Positions 13,991-21,309 are shown, numbered from the stretch's first letter. The stretch: 28,477 nucleotides of DNA from an uncultured Clostridia bacterium (GCA_934132805.1 CAKPAB010000014.1:1-28477), one strand, 5' to 3'. A program made the numbers and translations. Notes: generated by a model from the sequence alone, not told the origin.

Positions 13991-16286
13991 TTTAAAGAAA
14001 CAAGAAAAAGATAACTTCAATATTCCAAAGTCTATACAACAAGTAATACCTATTCAAAGAGTGTGGATTGATGGAATATTTTTAGTTGGTAAGAATAAAT
14101 ATTCGCAAACATTTAAGTTTACCGATATAAACTATGCAGTAGCATCAAAAGAAGATAAAGAGGCAATGTTTTTAGAATATGGAGAATTGCTTAACTCTTT
14201 TGATAGTGGAGCAACAACTAAAATAACGATAGCTTTAAGAAGAATAAATAAAAAAGACTTTGAAAAAGAAATACTATTACCATTTAAAGAAGATGGACTA
14301 GATATTTATAGACAAGAATATAATCAAATGTTACTTGATAAAGCAGTAAATAGTAATGGGATGGTAAGAGAAATATATTTAACTATATCGGTATTCAAGA
14401 AAAGTATAGAAGATGCTAGAAATTATTTTAGAAGAGTATCAACTGATATAGTATCTCATTTAGCAAAACTAGGTAGTAAATGTATAGAACTTGATGCAAC
14501 AGAAAAGTTAAGAATATTACATGACTTTTATAGAATAGGAGAAGAAGTAAATTATAATTTAGATATAAAAGATTTTATGAGAAAAGGACATAACTTTAAA
14601 GATTATATATGCCCTGATGGATTTTCATTTAAAAAAGATTATTTTGAAATGGGTAAAAAATATGGCAGAGTTTTATTTCTAAAAGAATATGCAAGTTATA
14701 TAAAAGACTCTATGATTTCAGAACTTACAGATATGAACTCTAATATGATGATGAGTATTGATATTATACCAATACCAACTGATGAGGCAGTTAAAGAAGT
14801 AGAAAATAGATTGCTTGGAGTAGAAACTAATATTACCAATTGGCAAAGAAAACAAAATGCTAATAATAATTTTAGTGCAGTAATTCCCTATGATTTAGAA
14901 CAACAACGAAAAGAAAGTAAAGAATTTTTGGATGACTTAACAACAAGAGATCAAAGAATGATGTTTGCTAATTTAACTTTGGTTATAACAGCAGATACTA
15001 AAGAAAAGTTGGATGCTGATACAGAAACAATACTTATTACAGGAAGAAAACATTTATGTCAAATAGCACCTTTAACTTATCAACAAATGGATGGATTAAA
15101 TACAGCACTTCCTATTGGAGTTAGAAATGTAAAAATATTAAGAACTCTTACAACTGAAAGTTTATCTGCTTTAATGCCTTTTAGAGTGCAAGAGATTATG
15201 GATAAAGGTGGAATATATTATGGCGAAAATGCCATTAGTCATAATTTAATAATGGTAAATAAAGAAAATCTACAAAATCAATCATCATTTTTGCTTGGAG
15301 TACCTGGAAGTGGTAAAAGTTTTAGTGCAAAAGAACTAATAGTGTTTTTAGCTTTATCAACTGATGATGATATTATGATTTGTGATCCAGAGGGAGAGTA
15401 TTCGGCACTTGTCAAAGCACTTGGTGGGGAAGTAATAGAAGTATCAGCAAGTAGCAAAGACCATATAAATCCTATGGATATGGTAGAGGGGTATGGAGAT
15501 GGACTTAATCCTGTTATTGATAAATCAGAGTTTGTGCTTTCATTGTTTGAACAATTAGACAAAACCGGATTAGGTCCAAGGGAAAAATCAATAATAGATA
15601 GATGTACTCAACTAACTTATGATGAATACCATAAAACTGGAATTACTCCAACTCTTATGACATTAAGAGAAAAACTACTAGAACAGCCAGAAAAAGAAGC
15701 AGGGGAACTTGCTTTAACTCTTGAAATGTTTACTAATGGTAGTTTAGATGTGTTTGCTCATGAAACTAATGTAAATATTAGTAGTAGAATAGTAAGTTAT
15801 GATATTTATAAACTTGGTAAGCAGTTAAAAACAATGGGATTATTAGTTATAACAGATGCAATGATAAATAGAGTATCAGATAATTTTAAGAAAGGTAAAA
15901 GAACTCATATCTTTATAGATGAGATTCATGTATTATTTGAAAATGAATATTCTGCAACATTCTTTAATAGTGCTTGGAGGCAATTTAGAAAAAGAAATGC
16001 TTATCCAACTGCAATTACTCAAAATGTGCAATATTTATTATCTTCAGTAGATGCTACTACAATGTTATCTAACAGTGAGTTTATAGTAATGCTAAATCAA
16101 GCATCATCTGATAGAAAGGAGTTAGGAAATTTGCTTAATATTTCTAAATTACAAATGTCTTATATAACTAACTCTGATGCAGGATGTGGACTTATTAGAT
16201 ATGGTAGTAGTCTTGTCCCTTTTGTTAATAAATTTCCAAAGAACACTAGATTATACAAACTTATGACTACTAAACCGGGTGATTAG
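13971..16286 (+). CDS. virB4: VirB4/TraE-type conjugation ATPase
   Basis: 771 residues. The N-terminal half has the CagE/TrbE/VirB domain, including VWIDGIFLVGKNKYSQTFKF. The C-terminal half is a P-loop ATPase: Walker A GVPGSGKS (about 443-450), CDPEGEYSALVKALGGEVIEVSASSKDHINPMDM, Walker B IFIDEIHVLF (about 647-656), and TAITQNVQYLLSS with the terminal NFKFP-like NKFPKNTRLYKLM. It powers assembly of the mating channel. Length is normal for the Gram-positive family. It overlaps the PrgI gene at the start; its stop overlaps the region of the next start. Confidence 0.93.
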   Translation: MIKSINNLKKQEKDNFNIPKSIQQVIPIQRVWIDGIFLVGKNKYSQTFKFTDINYAVASKEDKEAMFLEYGELLNSFDSGATTKITIALRRINKKDFEKEILLPFKEDGLDIYRQEYNQMLLDKAVNSNGMVREIYLTISVFKKSIEDARNYFRRVSTDIVSHLAKLGSKCIELDATEKLRILHDFYRIGEEVNYNLDIKDFMRKGHNFKDYICPDGFSFKKDYFEMGKKYGRVLFLKEYASYIKDSMISELTDMNSNMMMSIDIIPIPTDEAVKEVENRLLGVETNITNWQRKQNANNNFSAVIPYDLEQQRKESKEFLDDLTTRDQRMMFANLTLVITADTKEKLDADTETILITGRKHLCQIAPLTYQQMDGLNTALPIGVRNVKILRTLTTESLSALMPFRVQEIMDKGGIYYGENAISHNLIMVNKENLQNQSSFLLGVPGSGKSFSAKELIVFLALSTDDDIMICDPEGEYSALVKALGGEVIEVSASSKDHINPMDMVEGYGDGLNPVIDKSEFVLSLFEQLDKTGLGPREKSIIDRCTQLTYDEYHKTGITPTLMTLREKLLEQPEKEAGELALTLEMFTNGSLDVFAHETNVNISSRIVSYDIYKLGKQLKTMGLLVITDAMINRVSDNFKKGKRTHIFIDEIHVLFENEYSATFFNSAWRQFRKRNAYPTAITQNVQYLLSSVDATTMLSNSEFIVMLNQASSDRKELGNLLNISKLQMSYITNSDAGCGLIRYGSSLVPFVNKFPKNTRLYKLMTTKPGD

Positions 16287-16287
16287 T

Positions 16288-17823
16288 GTGTCAGAAATAA
16301 AACAAAAAGAAAAAGTAAAAGGAACAATCAAAACACTAGATAAGGGGAAGATTGCAGTTGATAAAGCAAAATCTAGTATAGTTGGTATTAAAGAAAAAAG
16401 TGAAAATAGTTATGGTAATACAAATGAAAATAATGCAAATGAGTATGCAGTAAATAGGCTTAGTGCTGGTGGAAAATTTGCAGTGTATAATTCTAGTAAA
16501 ATTAAAACGAAAGGTAATAATGCAGTAAGAGATACAAAAAATAATATTATTAAGACAAAGAATACGATTAAAACTATTAAATCTAAACTAACTGAAAAAA
16601 AGAAGATTAAGGAAGTTAAAAGTAAAATTAAAACAAGTAAGAAAGTTGTTAAAGATACAGCAAAGGTTACTAAACAAACTGTTAAAACAACAGAAAAAGC
16701 AAGAAGATTAGCAGTTAAAACTATAAAAACTACCTATAATGGAATTAAAGCAGTATTTAAGGCAACTGTATCAGCAGTTAAAGGGATTATTGCAGGGACA
16801 AAGGCATTAATCTCTTTACTACTTGCTGGTGGTTGGATTGCGGTTATAATTATAATTATCATTTGTCTAATAGGACTTATATGCACATCTTGGATGGGAA
16901 TATTCTTTTCAAGTGAAAGTACAGGCACTGTTCCAATGAGTAGTGTAGTTAAAGAAATAAATAAAGAAATGGCAGAAAAGATAGTTGAAATACAAAATAA
17001 TAATCCTCATGATGATTATAAGATAGAATCAGACCGAACAGAATGGAAAGATGTTCTTGCTATTTATACTGCTAAAGTAACAAAAGGTAATAATTCGGCA
17101 GATGTTATTACTATGGATGAAAAAAAGAAACAAGAACTAAAAAAAATATTTTGGGATATGAACATTGTTAGCTATGAAGTTAAAGATGAAAATAAAGATA
17201 CAACTTATGAAATAAGTTTTGATAATTCACAAGAAAAAATGACTAAAAAAGTTTTGTATATCAAAATAACTCATAAAACAGTAGATGACATGATGAATAT
17301 GTATTTCTTTAACTCAATGCAAAAAGAACAAATAAAAACCTCTTTAAGTGATGAATATGCGAGTATGTGGTCATCTGTTATCTATGGAACACCTGTTGGC
17401 AGTCCTGATATGGTACAGATTGCATTATCACAAGTTGGTAATGTTGGAGGAGAGCCATATTGGAGATGGTATGGTTTTAATTCAAGGGTAGAGTGGTGTG
17501 CAGTATTTGTTAGTTGGGTTGCTAATCAAAGTGGATATATACAATCTGGTATTATTCCTAAATTTTCTGGTTGTCAAACAGGAATAGATTGGTTTAAAGC
17601 AATGGGAGAGTGGCAAGAAAAAGGATATACACCAAAAGCAGGAGATATAATATTTTTTGACTGGGAAGTAGATGGAAAGGTTAATCATGTAGGAATAGTT
17701 GAAAAAGTAGAAAGTGGCAAAGTATATACAGTAGAGGGTAATTCTACTGATGATACTTGTAGGCAAAAAGAATATTCTTTGAATAGTAAAGTAATATTTG
17801 GCTATGGAACACCTGCATACTAA
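16288..17823 (+). CDS. CHAP-domain cell-wall hydrolase of the mating channel (VirB1-like)
   Basis: About 511 residues. GTG 16288 is preferred because GGTGAT at 16278-16283 is a good ribosome binding site for it; GTG 16279 is the alternative. The first 170 residues are Lys/Thr-rich and repetitive (KTIKTTY, KTIKSKL), probably elongated or coiled. One membrane helix follows (GGWIAVIIIIIICLIGLICT). The extracellular middle domain includes the ITMDEKKKQELKKIFWDMN and YIKITHKTVDDMMNMYFF patterns seen in Tn1549-type hydrolases. The C-terminal CHAP domain carries the catalytic Cys in VEWCAVFVSW and His in NHVGIVEKV. It should open peptidoglycan locally during mating. It is the last gene of the operon, before a strong terminator. 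Confidence 0.87.
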   Translation: MSEIKQKEKVKGTIKTLDKGKIAVDKAKSSIVGIKEKSENSYGNTNENNANEYAVNRLSAGGKFAVYNSSKIKTKGNNAVRDTKNNIIKTKNTIKTIKSKLTEKKKIKEVKSKIKTSKKVVKDTAKVTKQTVKTTEKARRLAVKTIKTTYNGIKAVFKATVSAVKGIIAGTKALISLLLAGGWIAVIIIIIICLIGLICTSWMGIFFSSESTGTVPMSSVVKEINKEMAEKIVEIQNNNPHDDYKIESDRTEWKDVLAIYTAKVTKGNNSADVITMDEKKKQELKKIFWDMNIVSYEVKDENKDTTYEISFDNSQEKMTKKVLYIKITHKTVDDMMNMYFFNSMQKEQIKTSLSDEYASMWSSVIYGTPVGSPDMVQIALSQVGNVGGEPYWRWYGFNSRVEWCAVFVSWVANQSGYIQSGIIPKFSGCQTGIDWFKAMGEWQEKGYTPKAGDIIFFDWEVDGKVNHVGIVEKVESGKVYTVEGNSTDDTCRQKEYSLNSKVIFGYGTPAY

Positions 17824-17855
17824 AAGGAGAGCTGTTGCTCTCCTTATTTTTTTTT
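17824..17855 (+). terminator. Strong intrinsic terminator of the conjugation operon
   Basis: Perfect 9-bp stem AAGGAGAGC / GCTCTCCTT with TGTT loop and a long T tract. It begins right after the stop codon of the CHAP hydrolase gene. Confidence 0.92.
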
Positions 17856-17903
17856 GTTTAGAAAGTAGGATTTTTTTACTGCTAATTTACTACTACTTAA
17901 TTA

Positions 17904-18413
17904 TTAGTTATTATTTTTTAAAAAATTGTAAATAACTGATAATTTTAAGATAATCCATAAAAATGCTCTTGTAATATCTTTCTCTTCAATTTCAGAAGAA
18001 AGTCCATATTCATTTATGGTATCATAATGCACAGGCAATTTTAATTTTCTATTATCATTTCTAAATAATTTATTTAATAGATCATCAACTATATATTCTG
18101 CACTATCTTCTATTACATAATATTTATTATCATTATCTTGTTTGTGTGAATAACTAAAAAAGTCTAGGACTTCTTCAATGTTATAATTATTATCTTTAAT
18201 TAGATTATAGTTATTCATTTCTTTAATTTCAGATAAATAAAAGTTTATTGTATCTTCTATTATTTGTTTTTGTTCTTTACTGCTTTTATTGTTAAAGTTT
18301 GGGATTACATCTAATAATTCATAATGATAAACAATACTTCTTATTTTTGAAATCCTTTCATCAAAACAATTTACTACATTTACTACTTCATTATCTTTAA
18401 TTTCTTTTTTCAT
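17904..18413 (-). CDS. Unrecognised protein divergent from the Xre regulator
   Basis: 169 residues on the minus strand, the only clear minus-strand gene here. AAAGGAGC about 9 nt before the ATG supports it. It is acidic and mostly helical (RISKIRSIVYHYELLDVI; IIEDTINFYLSEIKEM), with a more hydrophobic C-terminal helix (RAFLWIILKLSVIYNFLK) that could touch the membrane or pack internally. Upstream on its strand are TATAAT at 18482-18487 and an operator-like half-site near the expected -35. Divergence from a Cro/CI-type gene is the usual layout of a maintenance, immunity or regulatory gene pair. No family recognised. Confidence 0.78.
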   Translation of the reverse strand: MKKEIKDNEVVNVVNCFDERISKIRSIVYHYELLDVIPNFNNKSSKEQKQIIEDTINFYLSEIKEMNNYNLIKDNNYNIEEVLDFFSYSHKQDNDNKYYVIEDSAEYIVDDLLNKLFRNDNRKLKLPVHYDTINEYGLSSEIEEKDITRAFLWIILKLSVIYNFLKNNN

Positions 18414-18499
18414 TAGTTTTAGCTCCTTTTTTTAAACATTACCTACTTTCTCACACATATTCCGTCTTTTTTCTTCCTTATATTATAATATACTATCCA

Positions 18500-18561
18500 T
18501 AACTTACTACACAGTTGGTATGGTTAAAAATTCTATAACTTATTACAATAGTAGTAAGTTA
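18500..18561. promoter_or_regulatory. Operator cluster between the divergent genes
   Basis: Consensus half-site GTAGTAAGTTA occurs three times: inverted at 18500-18510, inverted with one change at 18536-18546, and direct at 18551-18561. The last two form a palindrome around AATA. A possible -10 TACAAT for the regulator gene (18544-18549) lies at the palindrome centre, and the first site lies near the expected -35 of the minus-strand gene. A near copy occurs at 18990-19000. The likely binder is the Xre-type protein encoded next. Confidence 0.6.
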
Positions 18562-18575
18562 GAAGCAAGGAAGTG

Positions 18576-18848
18576 ATGATTATTAAGAGTAAAAATTATT
18601 ATGAAAATCAATCTCGTAAAATATTAGCAAATAATATCATCTATTTTAGAATTAGGAAAAATTGGTCACAAGAAGATTTTGCCGATGAACTTGGAACAAC
18701 TCCTACTTATGTTTCTAGTTTAGAAAATGCTAAAAGAAATGCACGAATTGATTATATAGGTCATATTGCTGATACTCTTGGAGTTTCTATTGAAGATTTA
18801 TTCGTAGAAAGACCAACTGTTACTAATCACCGAATACCTAGACGATAA
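18576..18848 (+). CDS. Xre/Cro-CI family transcriptional regulator
   Basis: 90 residues from ATG 18576 (GTG 18573 is the alternative; AAGGAAG lies unusually close to both). The helix-turn-helix domain spans about residues 15-72: ILANNIIYFRIRKNWSQEDFADELG, with the turn and recognition helix in TTPTYVSSLENAKRNAR, and the closing IADTLGVSIEDLF. Almost no extra domain is present, so it is a simple DNA-binding repressor or activator. It is placed between its probable operator and a terminator, and upstream of the sigma-factor leader which carries a copy of the operator half-site. Confidence 0.88.
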   Translation: MIIKSKNYYENQSRKILANNIIYFRIRKNWSQEDFADELGTTPTYVSSLENAKRNARIDYIGHIADTLGVSIEDLFVERPTVTNHRIPRR

Positions 18849-18871
18849 GAATACTAGATGGTATTCTTTTT
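18847..18871 (+). terminator. Terminator of the regulator gene
   Basis: Stem AAGAATAC / GTATTCTT (8 bp) with TAGATG loop and a run of Ts, overlapping the stop codon of the regulator gene. Confidence 0.75.
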
Positions 18872-18954
18872 CTATGTGCCAAGTACATTATAACATCAAA
18901 AAACAACTATTTCATTTAAATTGGAACAATTTGCTTGAAAAATAATATAAAATC

Positions 18955-18983
18955 TTTTTGTTATAATCAAAAAGTGGTATAAT
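18955..18983 (+). promoter_or_regulatory. Probable promoter of the sigma-factor leader transcript
   Basis: TTTTTG (-35-like), 17-nt spacer, TATAAT at 18978-18983 with a G two bases before. An operator-like half-site GTAGTAAGCTA starts at 18990, right at the expected transcription start. No coding sequence follows for about 430 nt. Confidence 0.55.
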
Positions 18984-18987
18984 TAAA

Positions 18988-19292
18988 GTGTAGTAAGCTA
19001 ACGGGATTAGCAAAATATTTTAAAGCAGTAATGACTTGTTTTGTTGTTACTGTTTTATTTTTAGGAAGTGAAAAAATATGTAGAAAAAAGGAAGCAATGA
19101 AAGTTATACTCTGTAATGCAACAAGATAAGTATAATTTTATTCTCATTGAATTTAGCATTATTATTTATAACTGGTAATTAGCATAAGCAGTACCACTAA
19201 TTACATTAGCAGTATTTAACATTGCTATGGTGATGCTTATGAGAGTTAAGTGTAGTAAAGTACACGTTTTAATAGTTAATTTAGATAATGAA
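18988..19292 (+). promoter_or_regulatory. Long untranslated leader with alternative RNA pairings
   Basis: No gene longer than 10 codons is present. The region holds operator-like half-sites at 18990-19000 and, weaker, at 19252-19262, plus complementary segments. GTAATTAG pairs with CTAATTAC around 19172-19204. CATAAGCA (about 19181-19188) can instead pair with TGCTTATG (about 19233-19240). The two pairings compete. A terminator follows at 19293, so this reads like a transcription attenuator. Confidence 0.45.
19097..19129 (+). CDS. Possible 10-residue leader peptide (MKVILCNATR)
   Basis: AAAAAGGAAG ends 3 nt before an ATG that opens a 10-codon frame closed by TAA. It lies in the leader, upstream of the competing hairpins and terminator. 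It could couple ribosome position to attenuation, as in other mobile-element leaders. The evidence is only its ribosome binding site and position. Confidence 0.3.
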   Translation: MKVILCNATR

Positions 19293-19338
19293 GGTGTCAA
19301 AGATATTCTTAATAGGGATATTTTTGACACCTTTTTTT
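19293..19338 (+). terminator. Strong terminator inside the sigma-factor leader
   Basis: GGTGTCAAA...TTTGACACC outer stem of 9 bp, with further GATAT/ATATT pairing inside, followed by seven Ts. It lies 83 bp before the sigma-factor start and has no gene directly upstream, so read-through is probably controlled. Confidence 0.85.
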
Positions 19339-19370
19339 GTTTAATAAAAGTTTACTTATTTATTCGTGGA

Positions 19371-19414
19371 CCTCCGTATCAATTTGAATTTTAAAGATTT
19401 GAATTGATAGGAGG
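19371..19414 (+). promoter_or_regulatory. Hairpin sequestering the ribosome binding site of the sigma gene
   Basis: CCTCC (19371-19375) pairs with GGAGG (19410-19414), which is the ribosome binding site of the gene starting at 19421. After one bulged G the pairing continues TATCAATT (19377-19384) with AATTGATA (19402-19409) and then about 6 further pairs including wobbles, closing a small TTAAA loop. About 19 pairs in all. Confidence 0.75.
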
Positions 19415-19420
19415 ATAAGA

Positions 19421-19897
19421 ATGCAAAAGCATTTAAATAGAAATAAAGATAAATATAATCCATATACATTGGATATTGATGAAAAAACAAATACTTATAT
19501 AGTTGAATTCAAAGATGTAAAAAATATTATTCATAGGGTTGAAGTATCAGAAAAAGTTTATGAAGCATTTGATAGGTTTGAGTTAGAAGATATTTCACAA
19601 ATACATAAAATCAAAAAACATATTGAAAGAAATGAAGTATATGAAGAAACACTCTTTCATAAGTCAATAAATACATCTGTTTCAGTAGAAGATGAAGTGG
19701 AAAGCAAATTATTAAATGAGGATTTAAAGAATGCTATAAACGACTTAAATGATGTTCAAAAGAGAAGAATACAAAAATATTTCTTTGAAAATAAAACATA
19801 TGAGGAAATTGCTAACGAAGAAAATTGTTCAAAAGTGGCAGTAAAATACTCTATTGATATAGCTCTTGAAAAAATTTCTAAAAAAATTAAATTTTAG
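19421..19897 (+). CDS. Sigma-70-like factor (Tn916 orf7-type)
   Basis: 158 residues. The C-terminal part (about 105-155) is sigma region 4: LNDVQKRRIQKYFFENKTYEEIANEENCSKVAVKYSIDIALEKISKK, with a helix-turn-helix in EEIANEENCSKVAVKYSI. The N-terminal part, DEKTNTYIVEFKDVKNIIHRVEVSEKVYEAFDRFE, is the usual start of the sigma-like regulators in Tn916/Tn1549-type elements, which help switch on recombinase or transfer genes. The GGAGG ribosome binding site is buried in a hairpin and an upstream terminator is present, so expression seems tightly limited. Confidence 0.85.
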   Translation: MQKHLNRNKDKYNPYTLDIDEKTNTYIVEFKDVKNIIHRVEVSEKVYEAFDRFELEDISQIHKIKKHIERNEVYEETLFHKSINTSVSVEDEVESKLLNEDLKNAINDLNDVQKRRIQKYFFENKTYEEIANEENCSKVAVKYSIDIALEKISKKIKF

Positions 19898-19923
19898 ACT
19901 TAACTTTTTGCTTATAAAGTGCC

Positions 19924-19971
19924 AAACAAGTGAGAGGGATAAATATTATCTTTTCTCACTTGTTTCATTTT
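19924..19971 (+). terminator. Terminator after the sigma-factor gene
   Basis: 12-bp stem AAACAAGTGAGA / TCTCACTTGTTT with inner GATAA/TTATC pairing, followed by CATTTTTT. Strong intrinsic terminator about 26 bp after the stop. Confidence 0.85.
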
Positions 19972-20140
19972 TTGAAACAAATTGATCTTTGACAATTTGG
20001 TTAATCACTTAACAAATACATTCTCATTATAACTGGAAACGGTTAGCACATTAGTAAGTACGCTTGTCGGTTAATGCTTGACTATAAATATTAAGTTGCT
20101 CTTAATACTGCGATAACAAGTAATGAGTATAATGATACTT

Positions 20141-20245
20141 TTGCACAGCCACAATCTCAAATAATGGGTGCAACTCTGTGAGAACCACAGAGAGGTGAAA
20201 GTCCTATGGAACTAATTAGCAATTAGTCATTTGTTAAGTCCCTAG
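20141..20245 (+). ncRNA. Candidate structured RNA upstream of the excision module (class unknown)
   Basis: A gene-free stretch (19972-20300) with higher GC than its surroundings contains consecutive hairpins. TTGCAC/GTGCAA (20141-20146 with 20168-20173), CTCTGTG/CACAGAG around AGAAC (near 20175-20193), CTAATT/AATTAG, and CCCTA/TAGGG around GTAT. A TATAAT at 20128-20133 would start a transcript just before. The GTGCAAC...GGTGAAAGTCC portion faintly recalls a group II intron 5' end, but no intron protein or domain V is present. It may be a 5' leader of the downstream genes or an independent RNA. A TTGACA at 19989 has no good -10. Confidence 0.4.
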
Positions 20246-20300
20246 TATTAGGGGAATGAGAATAATTCTAATACATAAATAAGAAAGGAAAAATAAAAAA

Positions 20301-20516
20301 ATGAAAGAAAAAGAATATAATATAAAATTTAAAAAAGTAAGTGAAAATGAAATAGTAGTAAGTGCTAAGAATAAGAAAGAAGCAATGGAAAAGGCAAGAG
20401 AGTTGTTTAATTCTGATTTAAAGGACATTGATATAAATAATATTACTAAATACTATTATGTAATTGAAATTAATAACAAAGAAATGTTAGTAAAGGTTAA
20501 TAATGGAAAGATATAA
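20301..20516 (+). CDS. Small protein, DpnD/PcfM-like
   Basis: 71 residues with AAGAAAGGA upstream. The pattern NIKFKKVSENEIVVSAKNKKEAMEKARELFNSD (a strand, then a helix starting with a KKEA motif) resembles the DpnD/PcfM C-terminal domain found in small proteins of Gram-positive mobile elements. Role unknown. The gene overlaps the next one by 14 bp and both lie in front of the recombinase genes. Confidence 0.65.
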   Translation: MKEKEYNIKFKKVSENEIVVSAKNKKEAMEKARELFNSDLKDIDINNITKYYYVIEINNKEMLVKVNNGKI

Positions 20517-20703
20517 GGTAGTAGTAATAAAAAAATATGTCTTTGATTTAGATGACAAAGACAAAAAAGGAGTAATGGAACAATTAGATTATATTGTTAA
20601 TGAAACTAAATTACTTGATATGCCTTATGTCAAAAAAGATTTGAAAATTAAAATTAAAAAGATAAAAAGAAAAAATAATGAAGAAAAAAGTAATGAATAT
20701 TAA
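20503..20703 (+). CDS. Small basic protein, unrecognised
   Basis: 66 residues starting inside the upstream gene, with AATGGAAAG spacing that suggests coupled translation. It begins with a strand (RYKVVVIKKYVFDLD), then a helix, and ends in a Lys-rich tail (KIKIKKIKRKNNEEK). It is similar in size to its neighbour and to the small basic excision factors of ICEs, so it could be a recombination directionality factor. That is only a suggestion from position and charge. Confidence 0.6.
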   Translation: MERYKVVVIKKYVFDLDDKDKKGVMEQLDYIVNETKLLDMPYVKKDLKIKIKKIKRKNNEEKSNEY

Positions 20704-20742
20704 ATTGCAAATATTCATATTTTTAATTGGAGGAAAGGATAA

Positions 20743-21177
20743 ATGATTAAAGAAAATAATATAGCAATATATGTTAGAGTAGGCAACGAAGATGAAATAT
20801 CAGAAAAAGGTCAATTAGACTTCATTAAAGATTATTTAGAAAAATTAAATATTAAAGCTAAAAAAATATACATAGATGCTGGATTTAAAGGGAATACATT
20901 ATATAACCCAAGTTTTAAAAGAATGACCGAAGATATTAAGAATAAAATTATTGATACTATATATATTCAAGATTTATCTAGACTTGGTAGGAATCGTAAA
21001 GAATTGATAGACTTCTCCAAAAATATATTAGATAAATATGATTCAAAAATAATACTTATCAATGAAAAAGTAGATTTCAAAACACTTATTACAATAATGG
21101 ATGCTTGTGAAGAAATGAGAAAACAAGATTTAAAAGATAGAAGAATGAAAGAACGAAAGTATAGAGAAAGTAGATAA
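20743..21177 (+). CDS. Truncated serine recombinase catalytic domain lacking the active serine
   Basis: 144 residues with GGAGGAAAGG upstream. It aligns by eye with the catalytic domain of the large recombinase downstream: IAIYVRVGNEDE against VAIYIRLSREDL, DAGFKGNTLYNPSFKRM against DDGYTGTNFDRPAFKRM, and YIQDLSRLGRNRKEL against ITKDLSRLGRDYIAT. The nucleophilic serine is Gly14 and the Arg of the DRPxF motif is Asn, while Arg12 and the SRLGR arginines remain. The recombinase and zinc-ribbon domains are absent and a basic tail (KDRRMKERKYRESR) replaces them. It cannot cut DNA by the known mechanism. It may pair with the active recombinase as inhibitor or directionality factor, or be a relic. 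Confidence 0.8.
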   Translation: MIKENNIAIYVRVGNEDEISEKGQLDFIKDYLEKLNIKAKKIYIDAGFKGNTLYNPSFKRMTEDIKNKIIDTIYIQDLSRLGRNRKELIDFSKNILDKYDSKIILINEKVDFKTLITIMDACEEMRKQDLKDRRMKERKYRESR

Positions 21178-21189
21178 AAGGAGGATAAT

Positions 21190-21309
21190 ATGAACGAGTT
21201 TAAAATAAATTATTTTTTTGAGGAAAATGGAGAAAACTTCAATGATTTGTTTTATGAAGGATTAGAAAATTTTATACTAGAAAAAATAAATTTACAGTTT
21301 TGTAATTAA
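21190..21309 (+). CDS. 39-residue ORF before the recombinase
   Basis: ATG 21190 follows AAAGGAGG at about 6 nt, the best ribosome binding site in this area. The product MNEFKINYFFEENGEN... is acidic, with a predicted helix in the second half (FNDLFYEGLENFILEKIN), and ends TAA at 21307-21309. The strong site and position between two recombinase-family genes argue for a real small protein. Family not recognised. Gene order makes it a second candidate for a recombinase accessory factor. Confidence 0.6.
   Translation: MNEFKINYFFEENGENFNDLFYEGLENFILEKINLQFCN

Noticed and set aside
17846..17903. Extra gene between the operon terminator and the minus-strand gene
   Set aside because: Only 50-odd bases of T-rich sequence, with no frame or ribosome binding site.
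19078..19083. ATG after GGAAGTG at 19078
   Set aside because: The ATG is followed directly by TAG, so no peptide is made.
20165..20240. Group II intron 5' end (GTGCAAC...GGTGAAAGTCC)
   Set aside because: No intron-encoded reverse transcriptase, no domain V-like sequence and too little space before the next genes. Kept only as a structured RNA candidate.
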